DNA of 64,000 nucleotides from Micavibrio sp. UBA5572 (GCA_002425415.1 DIMG01000019.1:1-64000), one strand, 5' to 3'. Shown: positions 1 to 8,917, counted from the stretch's first letter. Translations and numbers: made by a program. The notes: generated by a model not told the origin, from the letters alone.

Positions 1-103
1 TATTGACCGCACCGCAAAAAATTTGCCATATTTTTGACATAATTTAAAATGGAGAGATGAAACAAAGCAGTGATCCAAAGAGACACAGAAAAGAGAGTGT
101 GGT

Positions 104-892
104 ATGTTTAAATTACAGAATAGGCATGAGGTTCGCTATCCCGATAGTGAAGAAATATCCAATTTAACACTGTCTTTCTTTCCTCTTCCCCACAACATGA
201 AGGCTCATCGTGTTTTAATATCATGTGCCCGTCTTCGCCATGATGTGTTTTGTATAAACAACAACTGGGAACCTACGACACCGGATGGTCTGGAAGTAGA
301 TCAATATGATTCCAGTTCTCACCATGTGGCTTTAACTGCGAAGTTCCATGGAGAGTCTCGACAAACGGAAACGGTTCTGGCGTATTTGCGCTTGGTTGAT
401 GGCACAAAATCTTCCCTTGAATCAGAACATCCCATTGTTCCGATGCTCGCAACACAAGCTCAAATTCCTTCTGACATTCGTGAAAAAATTGCACAGGGCA
501 AAAGTTTGGAAATTTCCAGACTTTGTGTAAGTTTGAAATTCAACAATAGAATGACAAATACAGGAGGTAATACCAACATTAAACCCAGCAACTTGAATTT
601 AATAATGGCGTGGAGGCTGTGCAATAGACTATTGCCTGATGTCGAGTCATTCGTTGCAATTTTAGAACCAGCGCTTTGTAAACAGATGGAAAGGCAAGGT
701 TTGAAGATCGCACGTATAGGAGAGCCAATCAATTATAAAGGGCAAAGAGTTCCTGTCGAAATTGATATGTTTGAAAATGCCGCTTTGGTCGAAGCTATGG
801 GTGAACACTTTAGTTCATTACTGACGGGCACAATAGGAGTGCAGACCTATGAGAATACAGCCACAAGTCCAGTTCATCATATTCGCCTATGA
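104..892 (+). CDS. LuxI-like acyltransferase (autoinducer synthase family or related GNAT enzyme)
   Basis: The 262-residue protein carries the residue pattern of the acyl-homoserine-lactone synthase fold: Arg45, Phe49, Trp55, Glu64, Asp66 and Asp69 (R..VF.....W, then E.D.YD), Arg96 in the LRLVD strand, and Glu136/Arg139 in EISRLCVS. In LuxI enzymes these residues bind S-adenosylmethionine and the acyl-ACP substrate. A related family, the exosortase/PEP-CTERM-associated acyltransferases, shares the same core and cannot be excluded. About 40 extra N-terminal residues precede the core. No LuxR gene is visible, but the upstream side is cut by the window edge. A short near-palindrome (GCAAA-AAA-TTTGC) lies at 14-26. 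The fold is fairly sure; the exact product is not. Confidence 0.68.
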   Translation: MFKLQNRHEVRYPDSEEISNLTLSFFPLPHNMKAHRVLISCARLRHDVFCINNNWEPTTPDGLEVDQYDSSSHHVALTAKFHGESRQTETVLAYLRLVDGTKSSLESEHPIVPMLATQAQIPSDIREKIAQGKSLEISRLCVSLKFNNRMTNTGGNTNIKPSNLNLIMAWRLCNRLLPDVESFVAILEPALCKQMERQGLKIARIGEPINYKGQRVPVEIDMFENAALVEAMGEHFSSLLTGTIGVQTYENTATSPVHHIRL

Positions 893-907
893 AATGCCTG
901 AATAAAT

Positions 908-939
908 AAAAATGCCCTGATCGATGATCGGGGCATTTT
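908..939. terminator. Bidirectional intrinsic terminator
   Basis: Fourteen-base arms (909-922 and 926-939, one G-T wobble) enclose a 3-base loop. The left arm starts AAAATGCCC and the right arm ends GGGCATTTT. The hairpin lies between two convergent genes. On the minus strand it is followed by a T-rich tail, so it probably stops both transcripts. Confidence 0.85.
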
Positions 940-970
940 CGAATTTCAAAGGCAAATCAGCAGGATCTGC

Positions 971-1879
971 TTATTTTTTCATTTTATACTTGTCGCCATC
1001 CAATGGGGTCGGATCAAACAGAACAGGCACGGGCGGTGCGGCGCAGTCAACCGGCATATCTTTTAGAACTTTCCATTGTTCGACCCACCCCAGAACATGA
1101 TCGGCATTATCAACCAATGTGGCATTCATGCAATGACCGTCAGAGACGCTTTGGGCAAAACTGTTGTAAACAGCAGGCGGTGTCGTTCTGTCCAATTTTC
1201 CAAGGAAGTGACGCTGGGGAATATTGGCAACGCCCGGGGCAAAATCAATCGGGGAGAGAGATTCTTCCGAATACACAACATTGTGAAGAGCTGCCGCAGT
1301 TTTAGGATCAAGATTACCGGCAACAGTTTTCAAAGAAAGAATGTCGTCACGTTGAGCGGCAAGAATTGCGGCAATGGCAGCCCCTCCGTCATACCCGACC
1401 AGATGAAAGGACGGGATGCCGTATTGGGCTTTGATATTATCAAGAACAATTTTATAATTTTCGATCACTTCAGGAGCAAAGCGTTTACTGCTCCAATATG
1501 CAGAAGGACAAGCCGCACTGTTTTTCCAGCCTTTTCTATATTGGCATGGCCGCGCCAGCCAAATGACGTTCGCGGAGTCGTCTTGGGCGGCCAGACGTAA
1601 GGCCACCGGATCAGTCGGTGTTGGGTCGTTACTGATGGACATGTCGTCAAAATAGGCATCTCCATCACCTTCGATATAGATCGTAGCGGCTTCAAAACGT
1701 TTATAAACCCGCTCTCTGGCCTCAATCATAAACAAATTGCCAGGGATTGTGCGCTGGTTCATAAAAACAGGCATTGCAGTGCGCTTGACAGTGTCTTCCT
1801 GCATAACAGGATAAGTGGCACAGCCAGCAAGAAGAGTAGTGACCAGCCCTAAAGCCAGAAGAGAACGTGTAAATATCAT
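971..1879 (-). CDS. Alpha/beta-hydrolase-fold lipoprotein with Asp at the nucleophile elbow
   Basis: The 302-residue protein begins with a signal peptide ending in a lipobox (LLAGC, Cys20), so it should be lipid-anchored in the envelope. The middle part looks like an alpha/beta hydrolase: strand HLVGYDGG at residues 159-166, a later acidic loop (GKLDRTTP) and a C-terminal His in NADHVLGW. The elbow, normally G-x-S-x-G, reads G-Y-D-G-G, so the nucleophile position holds Asp164 instead of Ser. An Asp nucleophile occurs in haloalkane dehalogenases and epoxide hydrolases, but this could also be a non-catalytic relative. It converges on the acyltransferase gene and stands alone on its strand. Confidence 0.6.
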   Translation of the reverse strand: MIFTRSLLALGLVTTLLAGCATYPVMQEDTVKRTAMPVFMNQRTIPGNLFMIEARERVYKRFEAATIYIEGDGDAYFDDMSISNDPTPTDPVALRLAAQDDSANVIWLARPCQYRKGWKNSAACPSAYWSSKRFAPEVIENYKIVLDNIKAQYGIPSFHLVGYDGGAAIAAILAAQRDDILSLKTVAGNLDPKTAAALHNVVYSEESLSPIDFAPGVANIPQRHFLGKLDRTTPPAVYNSFAQSVSDGHCMNATLVDNADHVLGWVEQWKVLKDMPVDCAAPPVPVLFDPTPLDGDKYKMKK

Positions 1880-1959
1880 GGAGAATCCCCTTGAGTGAAT
1901 TTCGCCAAAAGTTTAACACGGAAAATAACTAAAATCACCCCACAATTACAAGCCCTCCC

Positions 1960-2739
1960 TTATATCTCTGAAAGCTCGATAAAAATAGGGGTATGGTCGG
2001 ATGCTTTGTCCCACCCGCGCGGCGTTGGATCAATCCAGCAAGACAGCAGCCTGTCGGTCACAGGGGGCGAGAGCAGAAAATGGTCAATGCGAATACCGTG
2101 GTTCTGCGGCCAAGCCCCGGCCTGATAATCCCAAAACGTGTAGGCATTGGCCGTAAGAGGGTTCAAAACGCGATAGGCATCACTCAAACCAAGGTTTAAT
2201 AAAGCCCGCCATGCTTGGTGTGTTTCAATACGGAAGAGGGCATCCCCTTGCCATGCAGTTGGATTATAGCAATCAATGTCATCGGGAATAACGTTAAAAT
2301 CCCCGCCGACCAGAAAGGGAATTTGTTCGGATCTTAATTGAGAGAGGCGATGATAAAGTCGCTCCATCCATTTGAGTTTATAGGGAAATTTATCGCTATC
2401 CTCTTGAACCGGATTGCCGTTGGGTAAATAGATATTGATAAGGCGCAATCCCTTGAATTCAATTTCAAGATAGCGGGCTTGTTCGTCCGTATCATCTCCT
2501 GCAAGGCGCGTTGAAATGATTTTCGTTTCTTCGCCATGATGCGTCAGGATAGCAACCCCGTTATAAGTCTTTTGCCCGACATAAACGACGTGATAATCGG
2601 ATGAAATTTCAGGAAAGGTTTCCCCTTTAAGTTCCTGAATAAAAAGAACATCCGGATTTTTTTCCTTCAAAAACCGAGCGACATGCTCTTGGCGGGCTTT
2701 AATTGAATTGACATTCCATGACGCGATTTTGAGGCTCAT
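1960..2739 (-). CDS. xthA: Exodeoxyribonuclease III (AP endonuclease)
   Basis: This is an Mg-dependent DNA repair nuclease of the ExoIII/APE1 family that cuts at abasic sites. The N-terminus MSLKIASWNVNSIKAR is the family signature. Catalytic motifs visible are QELK (Glu36), GGDFNVIP (Asp and Asn), IRIDHFLL and ASDHTPIF (the Asp-His pair). I start it at the second Met, 2739. An in-frame upstream extension to 2790 would run into erpA and adds residues not seen in the family. The gap to erpA is only 7 bases, so the two are probably co-transcribed. Length (259 residues) is normal. Confidence 0.93.
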   Translation of the reverse strand: MSLKIASWNVNSIKARQEHVARFLKEKNPDVLFIQELKGETFPEISSDYHVVYVGQKTYNGVAILTHHGEETKIISTRLAGDDTDEQARYLEIEFKGLRLINIYLPNGNPVQEDSDKFPYKLKWMERLYHRLSQLRSEQIPFLVGGDFNVIPDDIDCYNPTAWQGDALFRIETHQAWRALLNLGLSDAYRVLNPLTANAYTFWDYQAGAWPQNHGIRIDHFLLSPPVTDRLLSCWIDPTPRGWDKASDHTPIFIELSEI

Positions 2740-2746
2740 ATTGACG

Positions 2747-3079
2747 CTAAACCGAAAAGGACTCGCCACAGCCACAGCCGGATGTCGCATTGGGATTGAT
2801 AACTTTAAAACTTTCCCCCATCAACGTCACCAGATAGTCAAGCGTGGCACCTTGCAACAAAGGCACAGACATCTCGTCAACCAAAACCACGTCATCGACA
2901 ACAATGTCATCATCAGAAGAGGTTTCGTCCCAAGTCATATCGTATTTGAATCCGGAACATCCGCCGCCTGAAACGGTTAAGCGCAAGTAAAGACCTGAAT
3001 TTTGTTTGGCTTTACGAACTTCCTCAATCCGGTTGTAAGCGGTCGGAGACACTGTAATAGGGGCGGTTTCTTGACTCAT
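2747..3079 (-). CDS. erpA: Iron-sulfur cluster insertion protein ErpA (HesB/IscA family)
   Basis: An A-type Fe-S carrier that delivers clusters to apo-enzymes. The three cluster ligands are present: Cys41 in SGGGCSGF and Cys102/Cys104 in the C-terminal GCGCGESFSV. Length (110 residues) is typical. The residue context fits ErpA better than IscA, but sequence alone does not separate them fully. No isc or suf genes are nearby. It is followed closely by xthA on the same strand. Confidence 0.9.
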   Translation of the reverse strand: MSQETAPITVSPTAYNRIEEVRKAKQNSGLYLRLTVSGGGCSGFKYDMTWDETSSDDDIVVDDVVLVDEMSVPLLQGATLDYLVTLMGESFKVINPNATSGCGCGESFSV

Positions 3080-3126
3080 TCCGACAATATGGGGGCTGTA
3101 GCTTTAAAAATCCATCCTAAAATAGC

Positions 3127-3813
3127 TTAAAAATCGATCGTGTCACCGATTTGAGGGAGCAAAAGCATTTTTCCCGTTTCGGAAAATCGGGCAACGGCTT
3201 TTTCCGTTTCGATCTGGATCGGTGGAAACGTATTATAATGCAACCCGACAATCTTGCTTGTTCCAACGAATTCCGCCGCACGAATGGCATCATCAACACC
3301 CATGGTATAATTATCCCCGATCGGCAAGAGGGCAAAATCGATGGTTTCCTGCTCACCGATCAGCTTCATGTCATAGGTCAAAGCCGTGTCCCCTGCGTAA
3401 TAAAAGGAAGAGCGTGACTCTTTGGGCGTAATCACAAACCCACCCGGATTCCCGCCATAAGAGCCATCAGGCATAGAGGATGAATGAACCGCATTCACAT
3501 ATTGGACAGTGCCGAAATCAAACGAGAATTTTCCGCCATGATTCATCGAATGACCGTTTTCAAGGCCTTTGGACAGAAACCAGTTAATAATCTCAAAGTT
3601 GGAAATCAGCTTGGCTCCGGTACGTTTTGCGATGATTTCGGCATCGAGCACATGATCTTCATGACCATGGGAGATTAAAATATAGTCAGCATTGACCTGT
3701 TTGAGGTCAATGTGAGCCGCCAAGGGATTGCCGGAAATAAAGGGATCAAACACAAGATGAAGACCGTTGATCTCGATACCGAAACAAGAATGACCAAAAT
3801 AGGTTAATTTCAT
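3127..3813 (-). CDS. UPF0173-type metal-dependent hydrolase (metallo-beta-lactamase fold)
   Basis: The 228-residue protein starts MKLTYFGHSCFGIEING and carries the zinc motif SHGHEDHVLD near residue 50 (HxHxDH). A GGFVI strand and an AGDTALTYDM motif, with Asp as the bridging metal ligand, follow. LHYNTFPPIQ near the C-terminus supplies the last His. This matches the UPF0173 (YtkL-like) family, whose substrate is not established. It is divergent from dgt across a 160-base intergenic region. Confidence 0.85.
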   Translation of the reverse strand: MKLTYFGHSCFGIEINGLHLVFDPFISGNPLAAHIDLKQVNADYILISHGHEDHVLDAEIIAKRTGAKLISNFEIINWFLSKGLENGHSMNHGGKFSFDFGTVQYVNAVHSSSMPDGSYGGNPGGFVITPKESRSSFYYAGDTALTYDMKLIGEQETIDFALLPIGDNYTMGVDDAIRAAEFVGTSKIVGLHYNTFPPIQIETEKAVARFSETGKMLLLPQIGDTIDF

Positions 3814-3976
3814 AATATGCCCTTTGATTGAAATGCTATAACCATTCTAAATTAAACCGATTTTGTGGTTCGTGCCAGCCTTCCTTGTAGAATGCGCCAA
3901 GGATGACGGATTCTAATACAAAATAGCCGTATATTCTATATTGAGATCAAACAGGAGGGGATATAGACTCTGTGGC

Positions 3977-5221
3977 ATGATCCATGATTCTGAAGATAAC
4001 TCGACACAAGCCTACAATTATTGTGCTCTGCCTTTGGCGGCCTACGCCTGCCGTCCCGATTTATCGCGCGGGAGGTTGATTGAAGAACCAGAAAGTCGTC
4101 ACCGCACAGCGTTCCAGCGTGACCGTGACCGCATTATTCACTCTTCGGCCTTTAGACGCTTGAAAGATAAAACTCAGGTCTTTGTAGCACATGAGGGCGA
4201 TCATTATCGTACCAGACTGTCCCACACACTCGAAGTTGCCCAAATCACCAGAACATTGGCAAGATGTTTGATGGTCAATGAAGATCTCGCCGAAGCCGTC
4301 GCTCTGGCTCATGATCTGGGACATACACCGTTTGCCCATATGGGAGAAGATAGCCTGAAAATATGTATGGAAGACTGGGGTGGTTTTGCACATAACGACC
4401 AATCTCTTCGTATTCTGACCACGCTTGAACAAAAATATCCGTTGTGGAACGGCCTGAACCTGACATGGGAAACATTGGAAGGGGTCGCCAAACATAATGG
4501 CCCTGTGTTACAGGCAGGAGAGGCCGCAACACGCGCCAATCTGTCGGTGGCATTGTTTGAACTGAATCAGAAAATGGATTTGGAATTGCATCATTACGCA
4601 TCCATCGAGGCGCAGGTTGCCGCAATTTCAGATGACATCGCCTATAATAACCACGACATCGAAGACGGCTTGCGTGCAGGAATGTTTTCGCTCGAAGATA
4701 TTGCTGAAGTTGACTTGATTGGTGAAGGTCTGGTCAGTGTTAAAAAAGCCTATGGCACAACCCTCGGCCAAAAATTCCTCATCAGCGAAACCATAAGAAC
4801 CACAATGGGCGATATGGTAGACGATGTTTTGAAAACCACCAAAGCCAATTTAAAAAAGGTTAACCCGCAATCACCTGCAGACGTGGCGCGGGCAGGAATT
4901 CAGATCGTTTCTTTTTCCGAAGAGATGAATGAGAAGGTCAATGAACTGCGAAAATTCTTATGCGCGCGGATGTATCGCCATTTTGAAATCGAACGCATTC
5001 GCTTGAAAGTCGAAAAAATTATTCCAGATCTATTTCACGCTTTCCATGGAAATTACGGGTTATTGCCTGAGCATTGGCAAGATCGAGTGGAAATGGCAGG
5101 CGGAGAAACCGATCTTCCCGCTCGTGCCAGAATCGTTTGCGATTATATTGCCGGAATGACCGACCGCTACGCTATTCAGGAAAATGAACGCTTGTTCAAT
5201 CCCTCTTTTGGAATGAAATAA
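3977..5221 (+). CDS. dgt: Deoxyguanosinetriphosphate triphosphohydrolase-like protein
   Basis: An HD-domain nucleotide hydrolase that releases triphosphate from dNTPs. Motifs in order: FQRDRDRIIHSSAFRRLKDKTQVF, RLSHTLEVAQ (His), ALAHDLGHTPF (the HD pair) and SDDIAYNNHDIEDG (Asp). I take the ATG at 3977, 16 bases after a strong Shine-Dalgarno (AGGAGGGG). The longer reading frame would need a TTG at 3941, upstream of that site. The length of 414 residues matches the type-2 alphaproteobacterial form. Twenty-three bases separate it from the SPOR gene. Confidence 0.92.
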   Translation: MIHDSEDNSTQAYNYCALPLAAYACRPDLSRGRLIEEPESRHRTAFQRDRDRIIHSSAFRRLKDKTQVFVAHEGDHYRTRLSHTLEVAQITRTLARCLMVNEDLAEAVALAHDLGHTPFAHMGEDSLKICMEDWGGFAHNDQSLRILTTLEQKYPLWNGLNLTWETLEGVAKHNGPVLQAGEAATRANLSVALFELNQKMDLELHHYASIEAQVAAISDDIAYNNHDIEDGLRAGMFSLEDIAEVDLIGEGLVSVKKAYGTTLGQKFLISETIRTTMGDMVDDVLKTTKANLKKVNPQSPADVARAGIQIVSFSEEMNEKVNELRKFLCARMYRHFEIERIRLKVEKIIPDLFHAFHGNYGLLPEHWQDRVEMAGGETDLPARARIVCDYIAGMTDRYAIQENERLFNPSFGMK

Positions 5222-5244
5222 ACAAATAGAAAGTTGAGGACTAT

Positions 5245-6048
5245 ATGCCAAAACGTAATGATTTCGATGATGAAGGCTTTTTAGAAAGCATTTTGAAACG
5301 CAACGGAACAACACCGATGCCTCCATCAATGGCGCGGCTCTTATTGATGGTTGCGGGATTGGCCGTTGTTGCGACCATTGCAGCCGTGACATGGGCAACT
5401 TGGCCGGGTGATAAATCCCGTGTGGATGAAGACACCTTGCCCATTATGCGCGTTGACCCAACGGTTTATAAAATTAAACCCGAAGATCCGGGGGGAATGA
5501 TGGTGCCGAATAAAGACAGCACGATTTTTGAATCTCTGGGTGAAGAACGCAGCGAAAAAACAGTTGAAAATCTGTTGGATGAATCCGAAGTCCCCATGAA
5601 AAAAGAAGATATTTTTTCTGCGGAACAGTCCTCAGAACCCGAAGAGGAAGTCGTTAGCTCATACGAAGTGGTTGAGTCAAAGCCGGAAATTAAACCGGAA
5701 GTCAAACAGGAGGTCAAACCAGAACCTGTAAAGGTTGAAAAGGTCGAGCCGGAAAAGGTCGAAGAAAAACCGATTGTTTCTAAAATCGAACCGATGAAAA
5801 TGACAACCGGAAAATCCTACGTCCAGTTTGCCGCTGTGAAATCTGATGCAGATGCCAAAGCAAAATGGTCAAAACTTCAATCCCAATACCCTGAGTTAAA
5901 GACTTTGTCTCTTCATGTTCAAAGAGCAGATTTGGGCAGCAAAGGAATTTTCTATCGCATTCAATCCGGCCCCATGTCTTTGGAACAGGCACAAGATGTA
6001 TGTACCAAAATCAAAGCCGCCAAAGATGATTGTTTGGTGATTAAATGA
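5245..6048 (+). CDS. SPOR-domain inner-membrane protein
   Basis: The 267-residue protein has a short cytoplasmic N-terminus and one membrane segment (about residues 30-52). A long Glu/Pro/Lys/Val-rich spacer follows, with KPEVKQEVKPEP-type repeats. A C-terminal SPOR domain spans about 187-267 (SYVQFAAVKSDADAKAKW to the end). SPOR domains bind denuded peptidoglycan at the division site, so a septal role is likely. The stop overlaps the nagZ start (ATGA), which implies translational coupling to a peptidoglycan-recycling enzyme. Confidence 0.85.
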   Translation: MPKRNDFDDEGFLESILKRNGTTPMPPSMARLLLMVAGLAVVATIAAVTWATWPGDKSRVDEDTLPIMRVDPTVYKIKPEDPGGMMVPNKDSTIFESLGEERSEKTVENLLDESEVPMKKEDIFSAEQSSEPEEEVVSSYEVVESKPEIKPEVKQEVKPEPVKVEKVEPEKVEEKPIVSKIEPMKMTTGKSYVQFAAVKSDADAKAKWSKLQSQYPELKTLSLHVQRADLGSKGIFYRIQSGPMSLEQAQDVCTKIKAAKDDCLVIK

Positions 6049-7004
6049 TAGGGGAGGAAACTCCTTTGCCATTGGCTGCGGTTTTTTCGGTTGAGGGAGA
6101 CATTTTATCCCACGCAGAAAAAAGCCTGTTTTCGGCATCGCAGCCTTTCGGGTTTATTTTATTCGGACGCAATTGCAAGACACCGGATCAGCTCAAGAAG
6201 TTGACGGAGAGTCTGCGTAGCTGCGTTGGCTGGAATTGCCCGATTATGATCGATCAGGAAGGCGGACGCGTTGCCCGAATGAAATCTCCCGAATGGCCGG
6301 ATTTTCTGTGCGCCCGTCATTACGGACAAAAACTGGAATGTGGCGAAGACTGTCCTGATCTGGATCAGGATATGACACACCTTGCCGAAATGCTTTTGGC
6401 TAACGGAATCAATGTGAATTGCGCACCGGTCTGTGATGTTTTGACAAAAAAGACCCATGATATTATTGGCGATAGAGCTTATTCATCCAACCCTGAAATC
6501 GTGTCATCGGCCGCCTTGAGAACAGCCAAATCCTTTCTGGATGCAGGAGTAACGCCAATTATCAAACACCTTCCGGGACATGGTCGCGCCAATGTTGATT
6601 CCCATTTGACATTGCCGATTGTGGACGCAAGTCTTGATGAATTACGAAAAACGGACTTTGTACCATTTTCAAGCTTTGCAGAACAAAAAGGCGTTTGGGG
6701 CATGGTTGCCCATATTATTTTCAGCCAAATTGACCCGAATTTGCCTGCAACCCTGTCAAAAACAGTAATAAATGACATAATTCGCCAAGAGATTGGCTTC
6801 CAAGGCTTGCTGTTTTCCGATGATCTCAATATGAAGGCACTTGAAAATTATGGATCGATTGCCCAAAGAGCCAATCTTTCCTTGCAAGCAGGCTGCGATC
6901 TTGCTTTGTATTGTTGGGCAAAGCTTGAAATTATGGAACAAATGGCTGCCGACTTACCCCCGCTATCGGCGAAAGGGTGGGCGAGGTGGCACGGGACGCT
7001 ATGA
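6045..7004 (+). CDS. nagZ: Beta-N-acetylhexosaminidase NagZ (GH3)
   Basis: A cytoplasmic glycosidase that removes GlcNAc from anhydro-muropeptides in cell-wall recycling. The GH3 signature KHLPGHGRANVDSH is present, with the loop His expected of NagZ. The nucleophile Asp sits in LFSDDLNMKAL, and QEGGRVARM lies near residue 65. Length (319 residues) is slightly short but complete. Both ends overlap neighbours by 4 bases (ATGA), so it sits inside a coupled operon with the SPOR gene and scpA. Confidence 0.93.
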   Translation: MIGEETPLPLAAVFSVEGDILSHAEKSLFSASQPFGFILFGRNCKTPDQLKKLTESLRSCVGWNCPIMIDQEGGRVARMKSPEWPDFLCARHYGQKLECGEDCPDLDQDMTHLAEMLLANGINVNCAPVCDVLTKKTHDIIGDRAYSSNPEIVSSAALRTAKSFLDAGVTPIIKHLPGHGRANVDSHLTLPIVDASLDELRKTDFVPFSSFAEQKGVWGMVAHIIFSQIDPNLPATLSKTVINDIIRQEIGFQGLLFSDDLNMKALENYGSIAQRANLSLQAGCDLALYCWAKLEIMEQMAADLPPLSAKGWARWHGTL

Positions 7005-7852
7005 CAGACAACACAGCAACAGACACAAACGCCGTTTCGGAATTTTCCGAAGAAAGAAAAACTCCGCCGCAGCAATCCGATGCATTGCTGCTGCATCTTG
7101 ATGCGTTTGAAGGCCCGATTGATGTGTTGCTTCAATTGGCGCGTGACCAGAAAGTTGACCTGTCACAAATTTCCATTTTGCAATTGGCACGTCAATATTT
7201 GGCTTTTATTGATCGCGCTCAACAACTCAGCCTTGATATTGCAGCTGAATATCTGGTGATGGCCGCATGGCTGGCTTATCTTAAATCAAAATTACTGCTG
7301 CCAAAACAGGAAAGCACAGAAGAAGAACCCTCTGCTGAAATGATGGCCGAAGCTCTGGCGTTCCAATTACTTCGTTTGGAAGCCATTCAGGAAGTTGCAG
7401 GACATTTGCGTAATGGTATGCGCCGTCACTTGAGTGTGTACCCACGGGGCGAGCGTGAAAAATTCACCGCCCCAGAACCCGATAAATATGCTGTCGATTT
7501 GTTCCAGCTTTTGAAAGCCTATGGGGACATCACCCAGCGTCAAACATCCAGCCATTATAAGCCGCTGACTTTTCCTGTGTTCTCTATGGAAGATGCTATG
7601 GCGCGGATGGTCAAAATGCTGGGACGTTTGCCACGAGCGGGGACAACCAGCGTATGGACAACACTCCACAGTTTTATACCGGAAAAAATTGCAGATCCAT
7701 TATTTGCAAAATCTTCGATTGCATCACTTTTGACTTCTGCTCTGGAGCTGGCCAAACAGGGCAAAGTCGAAATCAGACAAGACGATACCTTCCGCCCGAT
7801 TTATCTTCGCGCGGTCGAACGTGATCCGGTCATTACAGAAGGAACAGCCTAA
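7001..7852 (+). CDS. scpA: Segregation and condensation protein A
   Basis: The kleisin subunit that links Smc heads with ScpB in chromosome condensation. The N-terminal LHLDAFEGPIDVLLQLARDQKVDLSQISI is the ScpA hallmark. The C-terminal winged-helix region ends with EIRQDDTFRPIYLRAVE. I use the ATG at 7001 (ATGA overlap with the nagZ stop) and not the GTG at 6977. The product has 283 residues. Confidence 0.92.
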   Translation: MTDNTATDTNAVSEFSEERKTPPQQSDALLLHLDAFEGPIDVLLQLARDQKVDLSQISILQLARQYLAFIDRAQQLSLDIAAEYLVMAAWLAYLKSKLLLPKQESTEEEPSAEMMAEALAFQLLRLEAIQEVAGHLRNGMRRHLSVYPRGEREKFTAPEPDKYAVDLFQLLKAYGDITQRQTSSHYKPLTFPVFSMEDAMARMVKMLGRLPRAGTTSVWTTLHSFIPEKIADPLFAKSSIASLLTSALELAKQGKVEIRQDDTFRPIYLRAVERDPVITEGTA

Positions 7853-7880
7853 AATTTTTGAAGTGCAGGAAAAGATAAAG

Positions 7881-8729
7881 ATGAGCAGTGAAGATATAAA
7901 CGAAGATGTAAATGAAGTTGATGAAATTACAGAAATCGAAGATGACATCATCAACGATGAAAATTCTGGTGAAGAAGACCTTGAACAAGAAGAGCTGACG
8001 GCTCTTGAAGATCCGGCAGAGCAAAAACGCCTGATCGAAGCTTTGCTGTTTGCATCACCGGAACCTGTGACATTGCGCACCATTCAAGGACGTTTGCCTG
8101 ATAGTGCTGATGTCGGCAGAATTTTGATGGAGCTTCAAGAAGACTACGCGCAGCGTGGCGTCAATCTCGTGCGCCTTGAAGACGCATGGGCATTCAGAAC
8201 AGCGCCGGACATAGGCCCTTATCTGGCTTTGGCAAAGAAACAGGAAAAGAAACTCTCCCGCGCTGCGTTGGAAACATTGGCGATCATTGCCTATCACCAA
8301 CCTGTAACCCGCGCCGAAATAGAGAATATTAGGGGTGTCGCGACCAACAAAGGGACATTGGATGTCTTGCTGGAAGCCGGATGGATCAAACCAGGTCGCA
8401 GACGCGAAACACCTGGCCGTCCTGTAACATGGATGACATCGACAAACTTCCTCGATGAATTCGGCATTTCCGAACTCAAAGACCTACCAGGTCTTCAGGA
8501 ACTTAAAGCATCCGGTCTGTTGGATATTCGTCCCGCCATTGAAACCATTCCGGGTGGAGCAGATTTGTTCGCCGGACAAGATGGTGCAGTGGAAGGTACA
8601 ACGGAAAGCGAAAACCCTGCCGAAGATTATGAACATGTCGGAGACTTCGATCAAATCAGTGAAGCTGAAGAATCTCAACCATCCGATGACGAACAAGAAG
8701 ATGATGAACAACAAAAAGAGAGCGCATAA
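7881..8729 (+). CDS. scpB: Segregation and condensation protein B
   Basis: The winged-helix partner of ScpA. The core runs from EQKRLIEALLFASPEPVT to the second winged helix (LSRAALETLAIIAYHQPVTRAEIENIRGV). The core is flanked by unusually acidic tails, an N-terminal Glu/Asp stretch of about 45 residues and a C-terminal Asp/Glu/Gln tail. The ATG at 7881 follows a plausible GCAGGAAAAG site, and a GTG at 7821 would lie inside scpA. tatA starts 2 bases after the stop. Confidence 0.9.
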   Translation: MSSEDINEDVNEVDEITEIEDDIINDENSGEEDLEQEELTALEDPAEQKRLIEALLFASPEPVTLRTIQGRLPDSADVGRILMELQEDYAQRGVNLVRLEDAWAFRTAPDIGPYLALAKKQEKKLSRAALETLAIIAYHQPVTRAEIENIRGVATNKGTLDVLLEAGWIKPGRRRETPGRPVTWMTSTNFLDEFGISELKDLPGLQELKASGLLDIRPAIETIPGGADLFAGQDGAVEGTTESENPAEDYEHVGDFDQISEAEESQPSDDEQEDDEQQKESA

Positions 8730-8731
8730 TC

Positions 8732-8914
8732 ATGTCCATAGGCCCTTGGCAAATACTTCTTATTTTGGTTTTGGTATTCATGCTCTTTGGTGCAGGAAAA
8801 CTTCCTCGCTTGATGGGCGATGTCGCAGAAGGAATTAAAGCCTTCAAGCGCGGCATGAAAGATGAAGCCTCAACCAAAGAAGACACCAAAGACAAACCAG
8901 AAAACGATGCGTAA
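8732..8914 (+). CDS. tatA: Sec-independent translocase protein TatA
   Basis: A 60-residue pore-forming subunit of the twin-arginine pathway. It has a short N-terminal membrane helix (about residues 5-21), the FGAGKLPRL hinge and an amphipathic helix (GDVAEGIKAFKRGMKDE), followed by a charged tail. It is the first gene of a complete tatABC set inside the scp operon, an arrangement common in Alphaproteobacteria. Confidence 0.93.
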   Translation: MSIGPWQILLILVLVFMLFGAGKLPRLMGDVAEGIKAFKRGMKDEASTKEDTKDKPENDA

Positions 8915-8917
8915 TCC

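Noticed and set aside
1003..1600. Overlapping plus-strand ORFs opposite the lipoprotein gene
   Set aside because: Composition is shadow-like, there is no ribosome-binding site, and the minus-strand frame has a clear lipobox and fold.
3871..3886. TGGCAC on the minus strand upstream of the metallo-hydrolase gene, as a sigma-54 promoter
   Set aside because: The -12 GC is missing at the required spacing, and the site lies before a housekeeping-type gene.
5640..5790. KPEVKQEVKPEP repeats in the SPOR protein as a mobile or recombinogenic repeat
   Set aside because: Ordinary low-complexity Pro/Glu/Lys/Val linker of envelope proteins, with unequal units.
6984..7000. TGGCAC at the end of nagZ as a sigma-54 promoter for scpA
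   Set aside because: No TTGC-type -12 box at correct spacing, and scpA is translationally coupled to nagZ.
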